DNA of 64,000 nucleotides from Nakamurella endophytica (GCF_014646215.1 NZ_BMNA01000013.1:32291-96290); one strand, 5' to 3'. Shown: positions 15,191-23,766, counted from the first letter of the stretch. The notes: generated by a model not told the origin, from the letters alone. Made by a program: numbers and translations.

Positions 15191-16149
15191 CCGTCATGCG
15201 CTACCAGAAGGCGCTGGCCACCGCCGTGCGCGACGAGATGGCGGCCGACCCGTCGGTCTGCTACCTCGGCGAGGACGTCGTGCACTCGCTCCGGGGGGTG
15301 AGCTCCGGGTTGGCCGCCGCCCACCCCGGACGGGTCAAGGACACCCCCATCTCCGAGGCGGCCTTCACCGGCTTCGCCACCGGCGCCGCCATGGCCGGCA
15401 TGCGGCCGATCGTCGAGTACCAGATCCCGACGCTGCTGTACGTCGCCTTCGACCAGATCGTCAACCAGGCGCAGAAGATCCGGTTGATGACCGGCGGACA
15501 GACCCGGGTGCCGGTGACCTACCTGTTCCCCGGCTCCGGGGCCCGGCTCGGCCTGGCCGGGCAGCACTCCGACCACCCGTACACGCTTCTCGCGCACATG
15601 GGGGTCAAGACGCTGGTGCCCGCCACGCCGCAGGACGCCTACTCGCTGGTGCGGAGCGCCATCCGCGACGACGACCCGGTCGCCGTGTTCCTGCCGGCCA
15701 ACTGCCTGCCCCGCAAGGGGGACGTCGACGTCGCCGTCACGGTACCGATCGGGCCGGCGGCGATCCGGCGGGAGGGCACCGACGTCACCGTGGTGGCGAT
15801 CGGCCACCTCGTGCACGAGGCGCTTGCGGTGGCTGACGATCTCGCCGACCAGGTGGACGTCGAGGTGATCGATGCCCGCGCAGCCCACCCGTTCGACTGG
15901 CACACCCTGACCCGGTCGGTCACCCGCACCGGCCGGCTGGTCGTGCTCGACGACACCAATCGGACGTGCGGCTGGGCGGCGGAGGTCGCCGCCACGGCTG
16001 CGGAGGAGCTGTTCCACCACCTGCGGGCCCCGGTCCGGCGGGTGGCGCGGGCCGACGTGCCGATGCCGTTCGCACCGGTCCTGGAACGGGCGGTCGTCCC
16101 CGACCGCGAGGCCATCACCGCCGCCATCCTCGAGACCGCGAAGGCGTGA
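15187..16149 (+). CDS. thiamine-diphosphate dehydrogenase E1, beta subunit
   Basis: 320 residues, ATG overlapping the alpha-subunit stop (ATGA). Beta-subunit landmarks: YLGEDVV, DTPISEAAFTGFATGAAMAG, FDQIVNQAQKIRLMTGGQ, GSGARLGLAGQHSDHPYTLLAHMG, and the C-terminal transketolase domain with VEVIDARAAHPFDWHTL and VVLDDTNRTCGWAAEVAA. It completes the ThDP site with alpha. Compared with the usual L(R)PFD, HPFDW is a small change. Coupled to the lipoyl protein that begins at its stop. Confidence 0.9.
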   Translation: MTVMRYQKALATAVRDEMAADPSVCYLGEDVVHSLRGVSSGLAAAHPGRVKDTPISEAAFTGFATGAAMAGMRPIVEYQIPTLLYVAFDQIVNQAQKIRLMTGGQTRVPVTYLFPGSGARLGLAGQHSDHPYTLLAHMGVKTLVPATPQDAYSLVRSAIRDDDPVAVFLPANCLPRKGDVDVAVTVPIGPAAIRREGTDVTVVAIGHLVHEALAVADDLADQVDVEVIDARAAHPFDWHTLTRSVTRTGRLVVLDDTNRTCGWAAEVAATAAEELFHHLRAPVRRVARADVPMPFAPVLERAVVPDREAITAAILETAKA

Positions 16150-16385
16150 CCGTGCACGAGATCCGCATCCCCAAGTTCGGCATGTCGACCGTGGAGGTCG
16201 ACGTCACCGCCGTGCACGTCACGGAGGGCCAGGTCGTCGCCGTCGGCGACCCCATCGTGGACGTCGACGCCGAGAAGACCGCAGCAACCATCGACGCGGA
16301 CGTCGCGGGCACGGTCGTCGACATCCGCGTGGAGACCGACGGCACCTACCAGGTCGGCGACGTCGTGTGCGTCGTCGCGGAATGA
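16146..16385 (+). CDS. stand-alone lipoyl (biotinyl-lipoyl) domain protein
   Basis: Only 79 residues: one lipoyl domain with start GTG overlapping the E1-beta stop (a second GTG at 16152 is possible). The modification site is DVDAEKTAATI with the lysine near residue 41, and the fold's hallmark glycines are at VTEGQVVAVGD and the mirrored half at TDGTYQVGD. Normally this domain is the N-terminus of an E2 acyltransferase; here no peripheral-subunit-binding or catalytic domain follows, since the next gene is an FAH hydrolase. It may accept the acyl group from the E1 pair and hand it to an E2 or other enzyme encoded elsewhere. Confidence 0.85.
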   Translation: MTVHEIRIPKFGMSTVEVDVTAVHVTEGQVVAVGDPIVDVDAEKTAATIDADVAGTVVDIRVETDGTYQVGDVVCVVAE

Positions 16386-16395
16386 GGGACCAGCC

Positions 16396-17253
16396 GTGAG
16401 ACTGATGCGCCTGGGACCGGTCGGCCAGGAGGTCCCGGTCGTCCTCGACCAGGACGGTCGACACCTGGACCTGCGGCCCCTCACCGCGGACATCGACGGA
16501 AGCTTCCTGTCGACAGGTGGCCTCGCGCGGGCCGCGGACGCGGTCGCGGCCGGCACGCTGCCGGGCTTCGACGGCAGGGGGCTCCGGGTCGGCGCGCCGA
16601 TCGCCCGGCCCCAGGCCGTCGTGTGCATCGGGATGAACTACGCGGCCCACGCCGCCGAATCGGGCAGTGCGCCGCCGACCAACCCGGTGGTGTTCCTCAA
16701 GACTCCCAACACCGTGGTCGGCCCGCACGACGACATCCTGCTGCCGCCGGGATCCGGGACCACCGACTGGGAGGTCGAACTGGCCGTGGTCATCGGGACG
16801 CGCGCCCGGTACCTGTCCTCACCGGCCGAGGCCGCCGCGGTCATCGCCGGATACACCATCAGCAACGACGTCTCGGAGCGGACGTACCAGATCGACCGGT
16901 CCGGAGGGCAGTGGTCGAAGGGCAAGTGCTGCGAGACGTTCAATCCCCTGGGTCCGTGGTTGGTGACCCCGGACGAGGTCGGCGACGCCGGGGACCTCGG
17001 ACTGCGTTCATGGGTCAACGACGCGCCGCGGCAGTCGTCCCGCACCGCCGACATGATCTTCGGGGTCGACCACCTGATCCGGGACCTGAGCCAGCATCTC
17101 GTCCTCGAACCCGGCGACGTCGTCAACACGGGCACACCCGAGGGTGTCGCCCTGTCCCGCCGCTTCCCGTACCTCGGCGACGGCGACGTGGTGACCCTCG
17201 AGATCGACCGTCTCGGGCGGCAGTCCCAAAGGTGCCGGCGCTCCACCGGGTGA
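16396..17253 (+). CDS. fumarylacetoacetate hydrolase (FAH) family protein
   Basis: 285 residues from GTG at 16396, 10 bp after the lipoyl gene. Family motifs: CIGMNYAAHAAE, PVVFLKTPNT, DWEVELAVVIG (acidic metal ligands), TISNDVSERTYQ, KGKCCETFNPLGPWLV and VVNTGTPEGVALS. The cytoplasmic enzyme group includes 2,4-diketo-3-deoxy-L-fuconate/L-rhamnonate hydrolases and 2-keto-4-pentenoate hydratase-like enzymes, which cut a C-C bond of a diketo acid to release pyruvate and a hydroxyacid. Together with two SDRs and a lactonase it suggests that type of ending for the pathway; a sugar-acid dehydratase would be needed and is not in the operon. Last gene of the operon. Confidence 0.87.
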   Translation: MRLMRLGPVGQEVPVVLDQDGRHLDLRPLTADIDGSFLSTGGLARAADAVAAGTLPGFDGRGLRVGAPIARPQAVVCIGMNYAAHAAESGSAPPTNPVVFLKTPNTVVGPHDDILLPPGSGTTDWEVELAVVIGTRARYLSSPAEAAAVIAGYTISNDVSERTYQIDRSGGQWSKGKCCETFNPLGPWLVTPDEVGDAGDLGLRSWVNDAPRQSSRTADMIFGVDHLIRDLSQHLVLEPGDVVNTGTPEGVALSRRFPYLGDGDVVTLEIDRLGRQSQRCRRSTG

Positions 17254-17317
17254 CCGCCCGACCCCCGACGGACCGTGGGCTGCAGCCGCCGGAAGGCCGT
17301 CGACCCCGTCGACGCCG

Positions 17318-18016
17318 TCAGAGTCCCAGCAAGAGGTCGCGCACCGCGTCGGGCCGGGTCAGGAACGGGTGGTGGCCGGCGTCGATCTCGACGACCGCGT
17401 CGGCGCGGCGGGCGAAGTCGCGTTGCCGCTCGGCCGGGGTGCCGCGATCCGCCGAGCACACCAGGTAGGTGGTCGGTACCTCGCGCCAGGCCGCCGCGCC
17501 GACCGGCTGCCCGGTGACCCGCAGGCTCTGCCGGGCGAGGTGATCGGCGGCCTGCACACGGATCTCGTCGTCGCAGTCGTGCAGGAAGGTGTCGACGAAC
17601 ATGTCGGCCCGCACGCCGAAGGTGCCGGCACCCGGGTCGACGTCCAGGAACGAGGCCGGTTCCCCGCCGCCGGTGAAGTCGGACAGGCTCTGCCCGACCT
17701 CCGGCAGGTAGCTGGAGACCAGCACCAGGTGGCGGACCGCGGCGATGCCGGCCGCTGCCTCGGCGGCGACGATGCCGCCGTAGCTGTGCACCACCAGCAC
17801 CGTGGGCTCGTCGCCGTCGGCGAGGACCGCGCGGACCGCCGCGACGTCCTCGGCCAGGCCCGCGCCCTCCGTGCCGCCCGGGACGCCGGTCTCCCCGCAA
17901 CTGGGCAGCCCCGGTGCGACGCTCGGCATCCCGTTCTCCGCCAGCAGTTCGGCGGTGCGGTGCCACCACCACGCACCGTCCCGCACGCAGGCCCCGTGCA
18001 CGAACACGACCCTCAT
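17318..18016 (-). CDS. alpha/beta hydrolase
   Basis: 232 residues starting at the ATG whose first residues are MRVVFVHGACVRDGAWWW. Oxyanion HG lies at 7-8, the nucleophile elbow VVHSYGG (Ser near 76), the acid in the 180s, and the catalytic His in IDAGHHPFLTRPD close to the end. It looks like the EstC/salicylate-esterase-type cytoplasmic hydrolases, which also include dienelactone-like and hydroxynitrile-lyase-like members; substrate unknown. It is divergent from a TetR gene with a perfect inverted repeat between them, so it is probably the TetR target. Confidence 0.85.
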   Translation of the reverse strand: MRVVFVHGACVRDGAWWWHRTAELLAENGMPSVAPGLPSCGETGVPGGTEGAGLAEDVAAVRAVLADGDEPTVLVVHSYGGIVAAEAAAGIAAVRHLVLVSSYLPEVGQSLSDFTGGGEPASFLDVDPGAGTFGVRADMFVDTFLHDCDDEIRVQAADHLARQSLRVTGQPVGAAAWREVPTTYLVCSADRGTPAERQRDFARRADAVVEIDAGHHPFLTRPDAVRDLLLGL

Positions 18017-18055
18017 CGCCACCTCCGGTTGTCGCCGCCCCGCACCGACGGTAGA

Positions 18056-18071
18056 CGTAACAAGCGTTACG
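18056..18071. promoter_or_regulatory. TetR operator in the divergent region
   Basis: CGTAAC-AAGC-GTTACG is a perfect 6-bp inverted repeat with a 4-bp spacer, the usual TetR geometry. It sits in the 70-bp gap between the hydrolase and TetR starts, 15 bp before the TetR GTG, and can control both. Confidence 0.65.
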
Positions 18072-18086
18072 CGAAAAACTGGAGCA

Positions 18087-18665
18087 GTGGGTCGACACGA
18101 ACAACCGGAGATCAAGCAGCGGCTGCTCGACGCCTGCACCGACCACGCCCTGCAGCACGGACTTCCGGAGCGGCTGCAGCCCTTCGTCGCCGCGTCCGGG
18201 GCGTCGGCCCGGATGTTGCTCTACCACTTCGGCACCAGGGACGCGTTGCTCCGCGCGGTGCTCGGGCAGGCCCGGAACCGGCAGCTCGACCTGTTCGGCG
18301 AGCTGCTCCGGTCCCGGCCGGGCGAGGCGTACACCGTCACCCTCGACCGGGCCTGGACCACGATGACCGGCCCCCGCGGCCGGCCCTACCTGCGCATGTT
18401 CGGGCAGCTGCGGGAGAGCGGCGAGCAGCGGTGGTGGCCGGGTTTCCGGCGCGAGGCGACGACGGACTGGCTGCCGCCCCTGGAGCAGGGCTTGCGGAGC
18501 GTCGGCCGGCCGGAGTGGGCCACCCTGGTCCTCGCCGTGCTGCGGGGGCTGTTCCTGGACCTGGACGCGACCGGAGACACCGACCGCGCCGACCGGGCGT
18601 TCCGGGACTTCCTCGAGCTGCTCGACGCCACCGCCGCCCTCGCCCCGCCGGCCCGGGGCCACTGA
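18087..18665 (+). CDS. TetR family regulator
   Basis: 192 residues from a GTG; no other start codon lies between the operator and the HTH. The HTH covers about 6-50 (IKQRLLDACTDHALQHG ... SARMLLYHFGTRDALLRAVL), with the typical YHFG(T/S)RDAL end of the recognition helix. The C-terminal helical domain (51-192) has a WWPGFRREAT stretch and no recognisable effector motif. It probably represses itself and the divergent alpha/beta hydrolase. The HTH is slightly short in the stretch between helices 1 and 3, which is common in this subgroup. Confidence 0.85.
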   Translation: MGRHEQPEIKQRLLDACTDHALQHGLPERLQPFVAASGASARMLLYHFGTRDALLRAVLGQARNRQLDLFGELLRSRPGEAYTVTLDRAWTTMTGPRGRPYLRMFGQLRESGEQRWWPGFRREATTDWLPPLEQGLRSVGRPEWATLVLAVLRGLFLDLDATGDTDRADRAFRDFLELLDATAALAPPARGH

Positions 18666-18738
18666 CCGGGGCACCCCGGTCGCCGGACCCGATCGCCGGG
18701 CCGCACCGCTGTCGGACCTGCGCCGTACCGTCCCCGCC

Positions 18739-19407
18739 GTGACCAGCGCTCCGCACCTCGACACGACACGCCGCGGGTACGACGAGTGGGCGCAGGCCTA
18801 TCGCGACCACGTCGCCGAGGTCTTCGACGGCGAGATCCTCGACCGCGCCGTGATCGACGCCTTCGCGGAGCTGGTCCGGCGCAGCGGGTGTGGCACGGCC
18901 GTGGTCGACGTGGGCTGCGGGCCCGGCCACGTCACCGGCCTGCTGTCCGGCGCGGGTCTGGACGCCCGCGGTGTGGACCTGTCCCCGGCCATGGTCGGGT
19001 TGGCCCGGCGGGCCCTCCCGGAGCTGGTGTTCGAGGTGGGATCGGTGCTGCAGCTCGACCTGCCGGACGGCGCGGTGGCCGGGGTGCTGGCGCACTACTC
19101 GCTGATCCACCTGCCGCCGGCCGACGTGCCGCGGGCCGTCGCCGAGTGCGCGCGGGTGCTGGCCGCCGGCGGGTACGTGCTGGTGTCCTTCCAGACCCAC
19201 GACGAGCCAGCGGTCGCCACCGTCCCGTTCGACCACCGCGTCGCTCCCGCCCACCGGTGGTCGATCGACGCGCTGGCCCTGGAACTGGCGCGGGCGGGGC
19301 TGGTGGAGGTGTCCCGGATGCGGGAGAGCGCCGACGACCGGCACCGTTTCCCGGCCGGGCACGTGCTGGCCCGCAAGCCCGGTGGCCCCGCTCCCGCGGC
19401 GCCGTGA
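18739..19407 (+). CDS. class I SAM-dependent methyltransferase
   Basis: 222 residues, GTG start. SAM motif I is VVDVGCGPGHVTGLLSG (about 52-68), followed by the acidic GVDLSPAMVGLARR and motif with GSVLQLDLPDGAVAGVLAHYSLIHLPP, then ARVLAAGGYVLVSFQ. This is the Methyltransf_11/25 fold; acceptor unknown. It is convergent with the DUF664 gene, 16 bp apart, and not clearly in an operon. Confidence 0.88.
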   Translation: MTSAPHLDTTRRGYDEWAQAYRDHVAEVFDGEILDRAVIDAFAELVRRSGCGTAVVDVGCGPGHVTGLLSGAGLDARGVDLSPAMVGLARRALPELVFEVGSVLQLDLPDGAVAGVLAHYSLIHLPPADVPRAVAECARVLAAGGYVLVSFQTHDEPAVATVPFDHRVAPAHRWSIDALALELARAGLVEVSRMRESADDRHRFPAGHVLARKPGGPAPAAP

Positions 19408-19423
19408 CGGCGAGGTCCGCAGG

Positions 19424-19981
19424 TCACCCGGCGGCCCGTCGCGCCGCCTGCTCGATCCGCGCGCGGTGCTCCGCCCAGTCCTCGGGCGTGCCCGGGGCGT
19501 CGGCACCTCCGGTGATCCCTTCCCGCAGGATGTCGGCGTGGCCGGCATGCCGGTACGTCTCCGTGAGGACGTGGACCAGCACGGCGAAGAGGGTGACCTG
19601 CGGACGGGGCCACCACGGCACCTGGCCGGGGGCATCGGCCGGCAGCGCCGCGACGGAGGCGTCGGCGTGCGCGCACGCCCGCCGGTAGCCCGCGACGACG
19701 TCCGCGCGCGTCTCGTCGTGCCGCACCCACAGCGAGTCCCGGTTGCGGTAGCCCGGGTCGCCGTAGCGCGGGTGTCGCTCCGGGAAGGGCCGGCCCAGGA
19801 CGTCGCCGAGGTACACCACCTCGGTCAGGGTCAGGTGCCGGACCAGGCCGAGCAGGTTGGTGCCGGTCGCGGTGAGCGGCCGCCGGACGTCGTACTCGGA
19901 CAGGCCGTCCAGCGTGTCCAGCAGCGACCGGCGCACCCACTGCAGGTCCTCGTGCAGGTGTCCGATGGCGTCGTCGATCAC
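19424..19981 (-). CDS. DinB/DUF664 family protein
   Basis: 185 residues from a GTG (VIDDAIGHLHEDLQWVRRSL). It is a DinB-like four-helix bundle of the DUF664/mycothiol-transferase-like group: LLGLVRHLTLTEVVYLGDVLG contains the first conserved His, DSLWVRHDETRADVVAGYRRA follows, and VHVLTETYRHAGHADILRE ends with the conserved His pair that usually binds a divalent metal. Members act as thiol transferases in detoxification in actinobacteria, or are uncharacterised. The GNAT gene lies 91 bp upstream on the same strand. Confidence 0.85.
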   Translation of the reverse strand: MIDDAIGHLHEDLQWVRRSLLDTLDGLSEYDVRRPLTATGTNLLGLVRHLTLTEVVYLGDVLGRPFPERHPRYGDPGYRNRDSLWVRHDETRADVVAGYRRACAHADASVAALPADAPGQVPWWPRPQVTLFAVLVHVLTETYRHAGHADILREGITGGADAPGTPEDWAEHRARIEQAARRAAG

Positions 19982-20072
19982 CGACCCACCGTGGCAGCCC
20001 GGCGGCCGCGTGGCGACCCGACGCGGTCGGGCACACAGCGCGCCGCGCCGCACGCGCCGTCGCCGGCCAGCG

Positions 20073-20669
20073 TCACGACGCCGAGGTGGACACGGTGCGG
20101 GGCGCGAGGTCGCGCCACTCGCGGGCGAGCACCGCCCAGCCGTCCAGCGTCGTCCACTCGCCCTTGAACCAGTCGGCCTCCAGCTGCCGCGACTCGTGCC
20201 GCATGCCCACCCGCCGGAGCAGGCGGGACACCGGGAGGTTGCGCGCATCGCAGGACGCGACCACCCGGTGCGCGCCGGCGTCGTGGAACAGCATGTCCAG
20301 CACCGCGCGCAGGGCCTCGCCGGCGATGCCGCGTCCCTGGGCCGCCCGGGCGAGCGTGACGCCGAGCTCGAACGTGTCCGGTTGGCCGGCACACCGGCGC
20401 ACCGCGACGTCGCCGTGGAGCGGGCCACCGTCGACCGGCCGCACCGCCAGCTGCAGCCACTCCCCGGCGCCCGGGAGCCGGTCGACCGGCTGACCGGCCA
20501 CGAGCGCCAGGGCGTCGGCGACGCGGTAGTCGGTGTCCCAGGACTGCCACCGCGCCACCTCGGGGTCCTGGCGGTAGCGGACGAAGTCGTCGACGTCGGC
20601 CGCCGCGAGCGGCGTGATCCGCAGCCGCGGACTGCGCAGCGGGTAGGGCGCAATCTCTCCGGGCACCAC
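20073..20669 (-). CDS. GNAT family N-acetyltransferase (RimJ/RimL-like)
   Basis: 198 residues; GTG at 20669 with AAGGAGG just before it (20674-20680). Starts with LRSPRLRITPLAAADVDDFVRYRQDPEVARWQSW in RimJ/RimL style; acetyl-CoA pyrophosphate loop is ARAAQGRGIAGEALRAVLD, then VASCDARNLPVSRLLRRVGM. It acetylates an amine, a protein N-terminus or an antibiotic; the target is unknown. It lies between DUF664 and peptidase-E-like genes on the same strand. Confidence 0.87.
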   Translation of the reverse strand: MVPGEIAPYPLRSPRLRITPLAAADVDDFVRYRQDPEVARWQSWDTDYRVADALALVAGQPVDRLPGAGEWLQLAVRPVDGGPLHGDVAVRRCAGQPDTFELGVTLARAAQGRGIAGEALRAVLDMLFHDAGAHRVVASCDARNLPVSRLLRRVGMRHESRQLEADWFKGEWTTLDGWAVLAREWRDLAPRTVSTSAS

Positions 20670-20748
20670 GATCGCCTCCTTGGGCAGCGCTCGGGACCTG
20701 CAGACGTCCGACGCCGAGCCGCGTCCCGGGACCGTCCGGCCCGCTGCA

Positions 20749-21423
20749 TCACGGACGCAACAGCGTCCAGCGTCCCTCGGACACCACGTCCACCGCGCCG
20801 TCGACCACCCGGAACGCGGTCTCGTCGTCGACGGCGTAGGCCGTGTTCGACAGCCGGGCGGCCCACTTCTCCGCATTCGCCAGCGTGTTCGACGGCAGGT
20901 CGGGATGCTCCAGGTGCGGGAACATCGAGAAGTCGACGAGGCCGAGAGTGCTGTCGTCGGCACCGTCGGGCGGCTGCCAGCCGACGAACTCCTCCCCGAT
21001 CCGGGGCGTCATCACCATGCTGCCGCCGCTCATCCCGACGTAGACGGTGTCGGTCAGCTCGGGCAGCAGATCCGTGAACCCGGACCGGCGCAGCCAGTGG
21101 TGCAGGTAGAGCGCGTCGCCGCCGGACACCAGCAGGACGTCCGCCTCGCGGACCAGCGGGACCCACCGCTGCGCGGCGATGTCGGGCAACGCCGTGAGCT
21201 CCAGCAGACCGACCGACCGCCAACCCAGCTCGGTCATCGGGTTCTCCGAACGACCGCTGACGAACCGCCACACCTCCTCGCCCGGACCGGCGTGCGGATG
21301 CCCGTACATGGCGGTCGGGATGCACAGCGCCGTGCACTCCCCGATCGGCCGACCGAGCAGATCGAGCAGTGCCCGGTGGATCGACGGGTTCTTGACGCCC
21401 GCGGACGTCAGCAGCAGCCGCAC
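20749..21423 (-). CDS. peptidase E-like serine peptidase (family S51)
   Basis: 224 residues from a GTG preceded by GGAGGG. The core reads ADVLLVSGGDALYLHHWLRR, then YVGMSGGSMVMTP with the nucleophile serine of the G-x-S-x-G(A)-S elbow, and later EKWAARLSNTAYAVDDETAF. Peptidase E cleaves Asp-X dipeptides; other members handle cyanophycin dipeptides or are of unknown role. Length and motifs agree with the Asp-dipeptidase branch, but specificity is not shown. Confidence 0.82.
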   Translation of the reverse strand: MRLLLTSAGVKNPSIHRALLDLLGRPIGECTALCIPTAMYGHPHAGPGEEVWRFVSGRSENPMTELGWRSVGLLELTALPDIAAQRWVPLVREADVLLVSGGDALYLHHWLRRSGFTDLLPELTDTVYVGMSGGSMVMTPRIGEEFVGWQPPDGADDSTLGLVDFSMFPHLEHPDLPSNTLANAEKWAARLSNTAYAVDDETAFRVVDGAVDVVSEGRWTLLRP

Positions 21424-21594
21424 CTGGCCCTCCGTTCGACGACGATCCCTCCCCGGCCGCGTCGGGGTGGGGCGGATGCGGCCGGGGCGCCGCGACGGGA
21501 AAGGTAGCGCCCACCGGCGGGGATGGCGCGTCGACCCGTCCGCCGTCGGCCGAGCGTGACGACCGGGCAGCACGGTGCACCGAGTGGCCGCTGT

Positions 21595-21600
21595 TACGGT
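21595..21600 (+). promoter_or_regulatory. -10 box for a leaderless transcript
   Basis: TACGGT ends 6 bp before the ATG at 21607, so the transcript would begin at or beside the start codon. No ribosome binding site is seen. Confidence 0.45.
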
Positions 21601-21606
21601 GCGCCG

Positions 21607-22203
21607 ATGTCCGACCCCGAGACACCGCCGCCCCGCCGGGCTGTCGTCGTGCACGGCTACCAGGCGGCGCCCGACCGGCACTGGTTCCCGTGGCTGGCCC
21701 GCGAGCTCGGCGCCCAGGGCATCGCGGTGACCGTCGTGGCGCTGCCGGACAGCGACCACCCGGACGTCCGCTCCTGGTCCGAGGCGGTCGCCGCGGCGGT
21801 GGGCCGGGTGGACGCCGGGACCTGGCTGATCGGGCACAGCCTGGGCTGCGTCACGGTGCTGCGCCACCTCGGCGGGCTGGCCGGGCCGTGGTCCGCGGCC
21901 GGGGTCGTGCTGGTCGCCGGGTTCGCCGAGCCGCTGGCGTCGGTGCCGGAGCTGGCCTCGTTCCTCGCCGAACCACTCGCCCCGGACGCGTGCCGGAGGA
22001 TCGCCGACCGGGTGCCGGTGCGGCGGATGATCCGGTCGGACGCCGACGTCTTCGTCCCGGCCGACGCCTCGGACCGACTGGCCGCCGCGATCGGAGCGCC
22101 GGTCACCGTCGTGCCGGGCGCCGGCCACTTCATGGGCTCGGACGGGGTCACCGAGTTCCCACTGGTGCGTGACCTCGTCAGCGGCCGCGAGCGGTCGCTC
22201 TAG
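21607..22203 (+). CDS. RBBP9/YdeN-type serine hydrolase
   Basis: 198 residues. AVVVHGYQAAPDRHWFPWL opens the alpha/beta fold with the W near the active site as in RBBP9/YdeN proteins; the nucleophile is in LIGHSLGCVTVL (Ser about 79), the Asp in IRSDADVFVPADAS, and the His in VPGAGHFMGSDGVTEFP. These are small cytoplasmic serine hydrolases of poorly known substrate. Leaderless start suspected. Confidence 0.87.
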   Translation: MSDPETPPPRRAVVVHGYQAAPDRHWFPWLARELGAQGIAVTVVALPDSDHPDVRSWSEAVAAAVGRVDAGTWLIGHSLGCVTVLRHLGGLAGPWSAAGVVLVAGFAEPLASVPELASFLAEPLAPDACRRIADRVPVRRMIRSDADVFVPADASDRLAAAIGAPVTVVPGAGHFMGSDGVTEFPLVRDLVSGRERSL

Positions 22204-22360
22204 CTGGTCGTACCCGGTTCGGCAGGACAGCTCTCGGCCACCGGTGCTCGGGACCGCCATCCACCGCCACGGTTCCGCTCGCACTCGCGCGACACCCGCT
22301 GCCGGTCGGCAGCTGTGCCGAGCTGTCGGACGAGCCCGGTGGCTCCGCCGCCCGGCGTCC

Positions 22361-22615
22361 TCAGTGCCCGGTCGGGCGCGGCGACCGGCCGCGCAGCACG
22401 GCGACCAGACCCGCGGCCGACACCAGCGCCCACACCCCTTCGAGCAGCAGGAAGCCCCACTGTCGGGTCAGCACGGCCTCGACGGCCAGGATCGACGAAC
22501 CGGCGACGTTGAGCACCAGGTACCGCCTCGACTGCGGGTCCATCCACCCGCGCTGCGCGGCGGCGAAGGCGACGAGCACCAGCAGCGACCCGACGACCTG
22601 CACGAGCTGTCCCAC
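22361..22615 (-). CDS. small integral membrane protein (CBU_0592-like)
   Basis: 84 residues, GTG start with GGAGG about 9 bp upstream. Three hydrophobic segments: [38 protein letters not shown] and [21 protein letters not shown]. The pattern with N-terminal QxxGSLLxLxAF and LNxxGSxxLA resembles the CBU_0592 membrane protein family of unknown function. It is 146 bp from the TetR gene on the same strand. Confidence 0.65.
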   Translation of the reverse strand: MGQLVQVVGSLLVLVAFAAAQRGWMDPQSRRYLVLNVAGSSILAVEAVLTRQWGFLLLEGVWALVSAAGLVAVLRGRSPRPTGH

Positions 22616-22761
22616 GACGGCATCCCTCCAGGGGAGCGTCGTCTTGGCGGACCGGGTACGGCGCACATCTCGTCCGGGACCGCACGAACCGTGGGTCCGG
22701 CCCAGGATCCCACGGCCCGGCAGCCCCGGCGGGGAGACACCGGTCACCGCGGCGCACGGCG

Positions 22762-23766
22762 TCAGCGCGCCGAGCGCCCCTCCTCCGCCGCCGCCCGCTC
22801 GACGGCCCGGTCGATGCGTTCCCGCTCCTGACGCTGCAGCTCGCGCAGTCGGTGCTCGGCCTCGCGGCGCTGCTGCACGGCGGCGCGCACCTCCGGATCC
22901 TTGGCCGCCGCGCGCAACTGCTGCTCGGACGGCGCCCGACCGCGCCGGCCGCCCTGCCCACCGGCCGCCACGGACACCGCGGGCGACCCGACCGCCCGTC
23001 CCGCCTCCCGCTCCGCGACGACGTGCTCGACCCCGTCCAGCAGGCGCTCGACCCCGAAGTCGAACTCGGCCTGCATGACGGCCCCGCCGGGCGACCCCTG
23101 TCCGCCGCCGCCGTACCCACCGGCCCGGACGACCGGCGCCAAGGCGGGGAACCGCTCGTCGGTGATGAACGAGCCCAGCGCGGCCGGCGTCAGCGGCGGC
23201 TCGGCCCCGGCGGCCCGGCCGGCGACGATCTCGGCCTCGTACCCACCCAGGATCCGCGCGAGCCCGGTGAGCGACAGCAGCGCCGCCAGCTTCTCCTCGG
23301 TGGTCAGCGGCAGCGGCGCCATCGCGGTTAGGGTGTAGTCGACGAACCACAGGTTGTTCGGAGTGAGCGGCACGCCGCGGATCGGGCTGCGCGCCACCCA
23401 CGGGTGCGCCCGGACGACGGCCATGCAGGCGTCCACCAGCGCCCGCATCGCCGGACGCCACGGCGCCCCGACTTCGGGGCGACCCAGTCCCGGGACCGCG
23501 TAGACGGCGTCCTCCATGAGCAGCAGGAGGTCGTCCTTGCTGGTCACGTACCGGTACAGGGACATGGTGGTGAAGCCCAGGGCCGACGCCACCCTGGCCA
23601 TGGACACGGCGCCGAGCCCGTCGGTGTCGGCGATCTCGATGGCCGCGTCGACGATCCGCTCGATCGTGAGCTCCCGCTTGGGCCCCCGCTGCGGGGCCTC
23701 GGCCATGCCCCAGGTCAGCGCGATGGCGTGCGGCAGCGCGACCTCGTCGCCGTCCTGCTCGGTCAC
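22762..23766 (-). CDS. TetR family regulator with long C-terminal extension
   Basis: About 334 residues from GTG at 23766 behind GGGGGAGG. The HTH is at about 33-80 ([40 protein letters not shown]) and a TetR_C helical domain follows. The last 80 residues are Arg/Glu/Ala-rich and likely coiled coil ([20 protein letters not shown]), beyond the usual TetR length. A Gly-rich insert ([11 protein letters not shown]) precedes it. Divergent from the Drr-type exporter with interleaved inverted repeats between, so it probably represses that exporter. Confidence 0.85.
   Translation of the reverse strand: MTEQDGDEVALPHAIALTWGMAEAPQRGPKRELTIERIVDAAIEIADTDGLGAVSMARVASALGFTTMSLYRYVTSKDDLLLLMEDAVYAVPGLGRPEVGAPWRPAMRALVDACMAVVRAHPWVARSPIRGVPLTPNNLWFVDYTLTAMAPLPLTTEEKLAALLSLTGLARILGGYEAEIVAGRAAGAEPPLTPAALGSFITDERFPALAPVVRAGGYGGGGQGSPGGAVMQAEFDFGVERLLDGVEHVVAEREAGRAVGSPAVSVAAGGQGGRRGRAPSEQQLRAAAKDPEVRAAVQQRREAEHRLRELQRQERERIDRAVERAAAEEGRSAR

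Noticed and set aside
17298..17314. CGTCGAC-CCC-GTCGACG hairpin between convergent genes
   Set aside because: Stem of 7 bp with a 3-nt loop and no tail; common by chance at this GC content.
22298..22313. GCTGCC-GGTC-GGCAGC hairpin between convergent genes at 22.2-22.4 kb
   Set aside because: Only a 6-bp stem; not strong enough to call a terminator.
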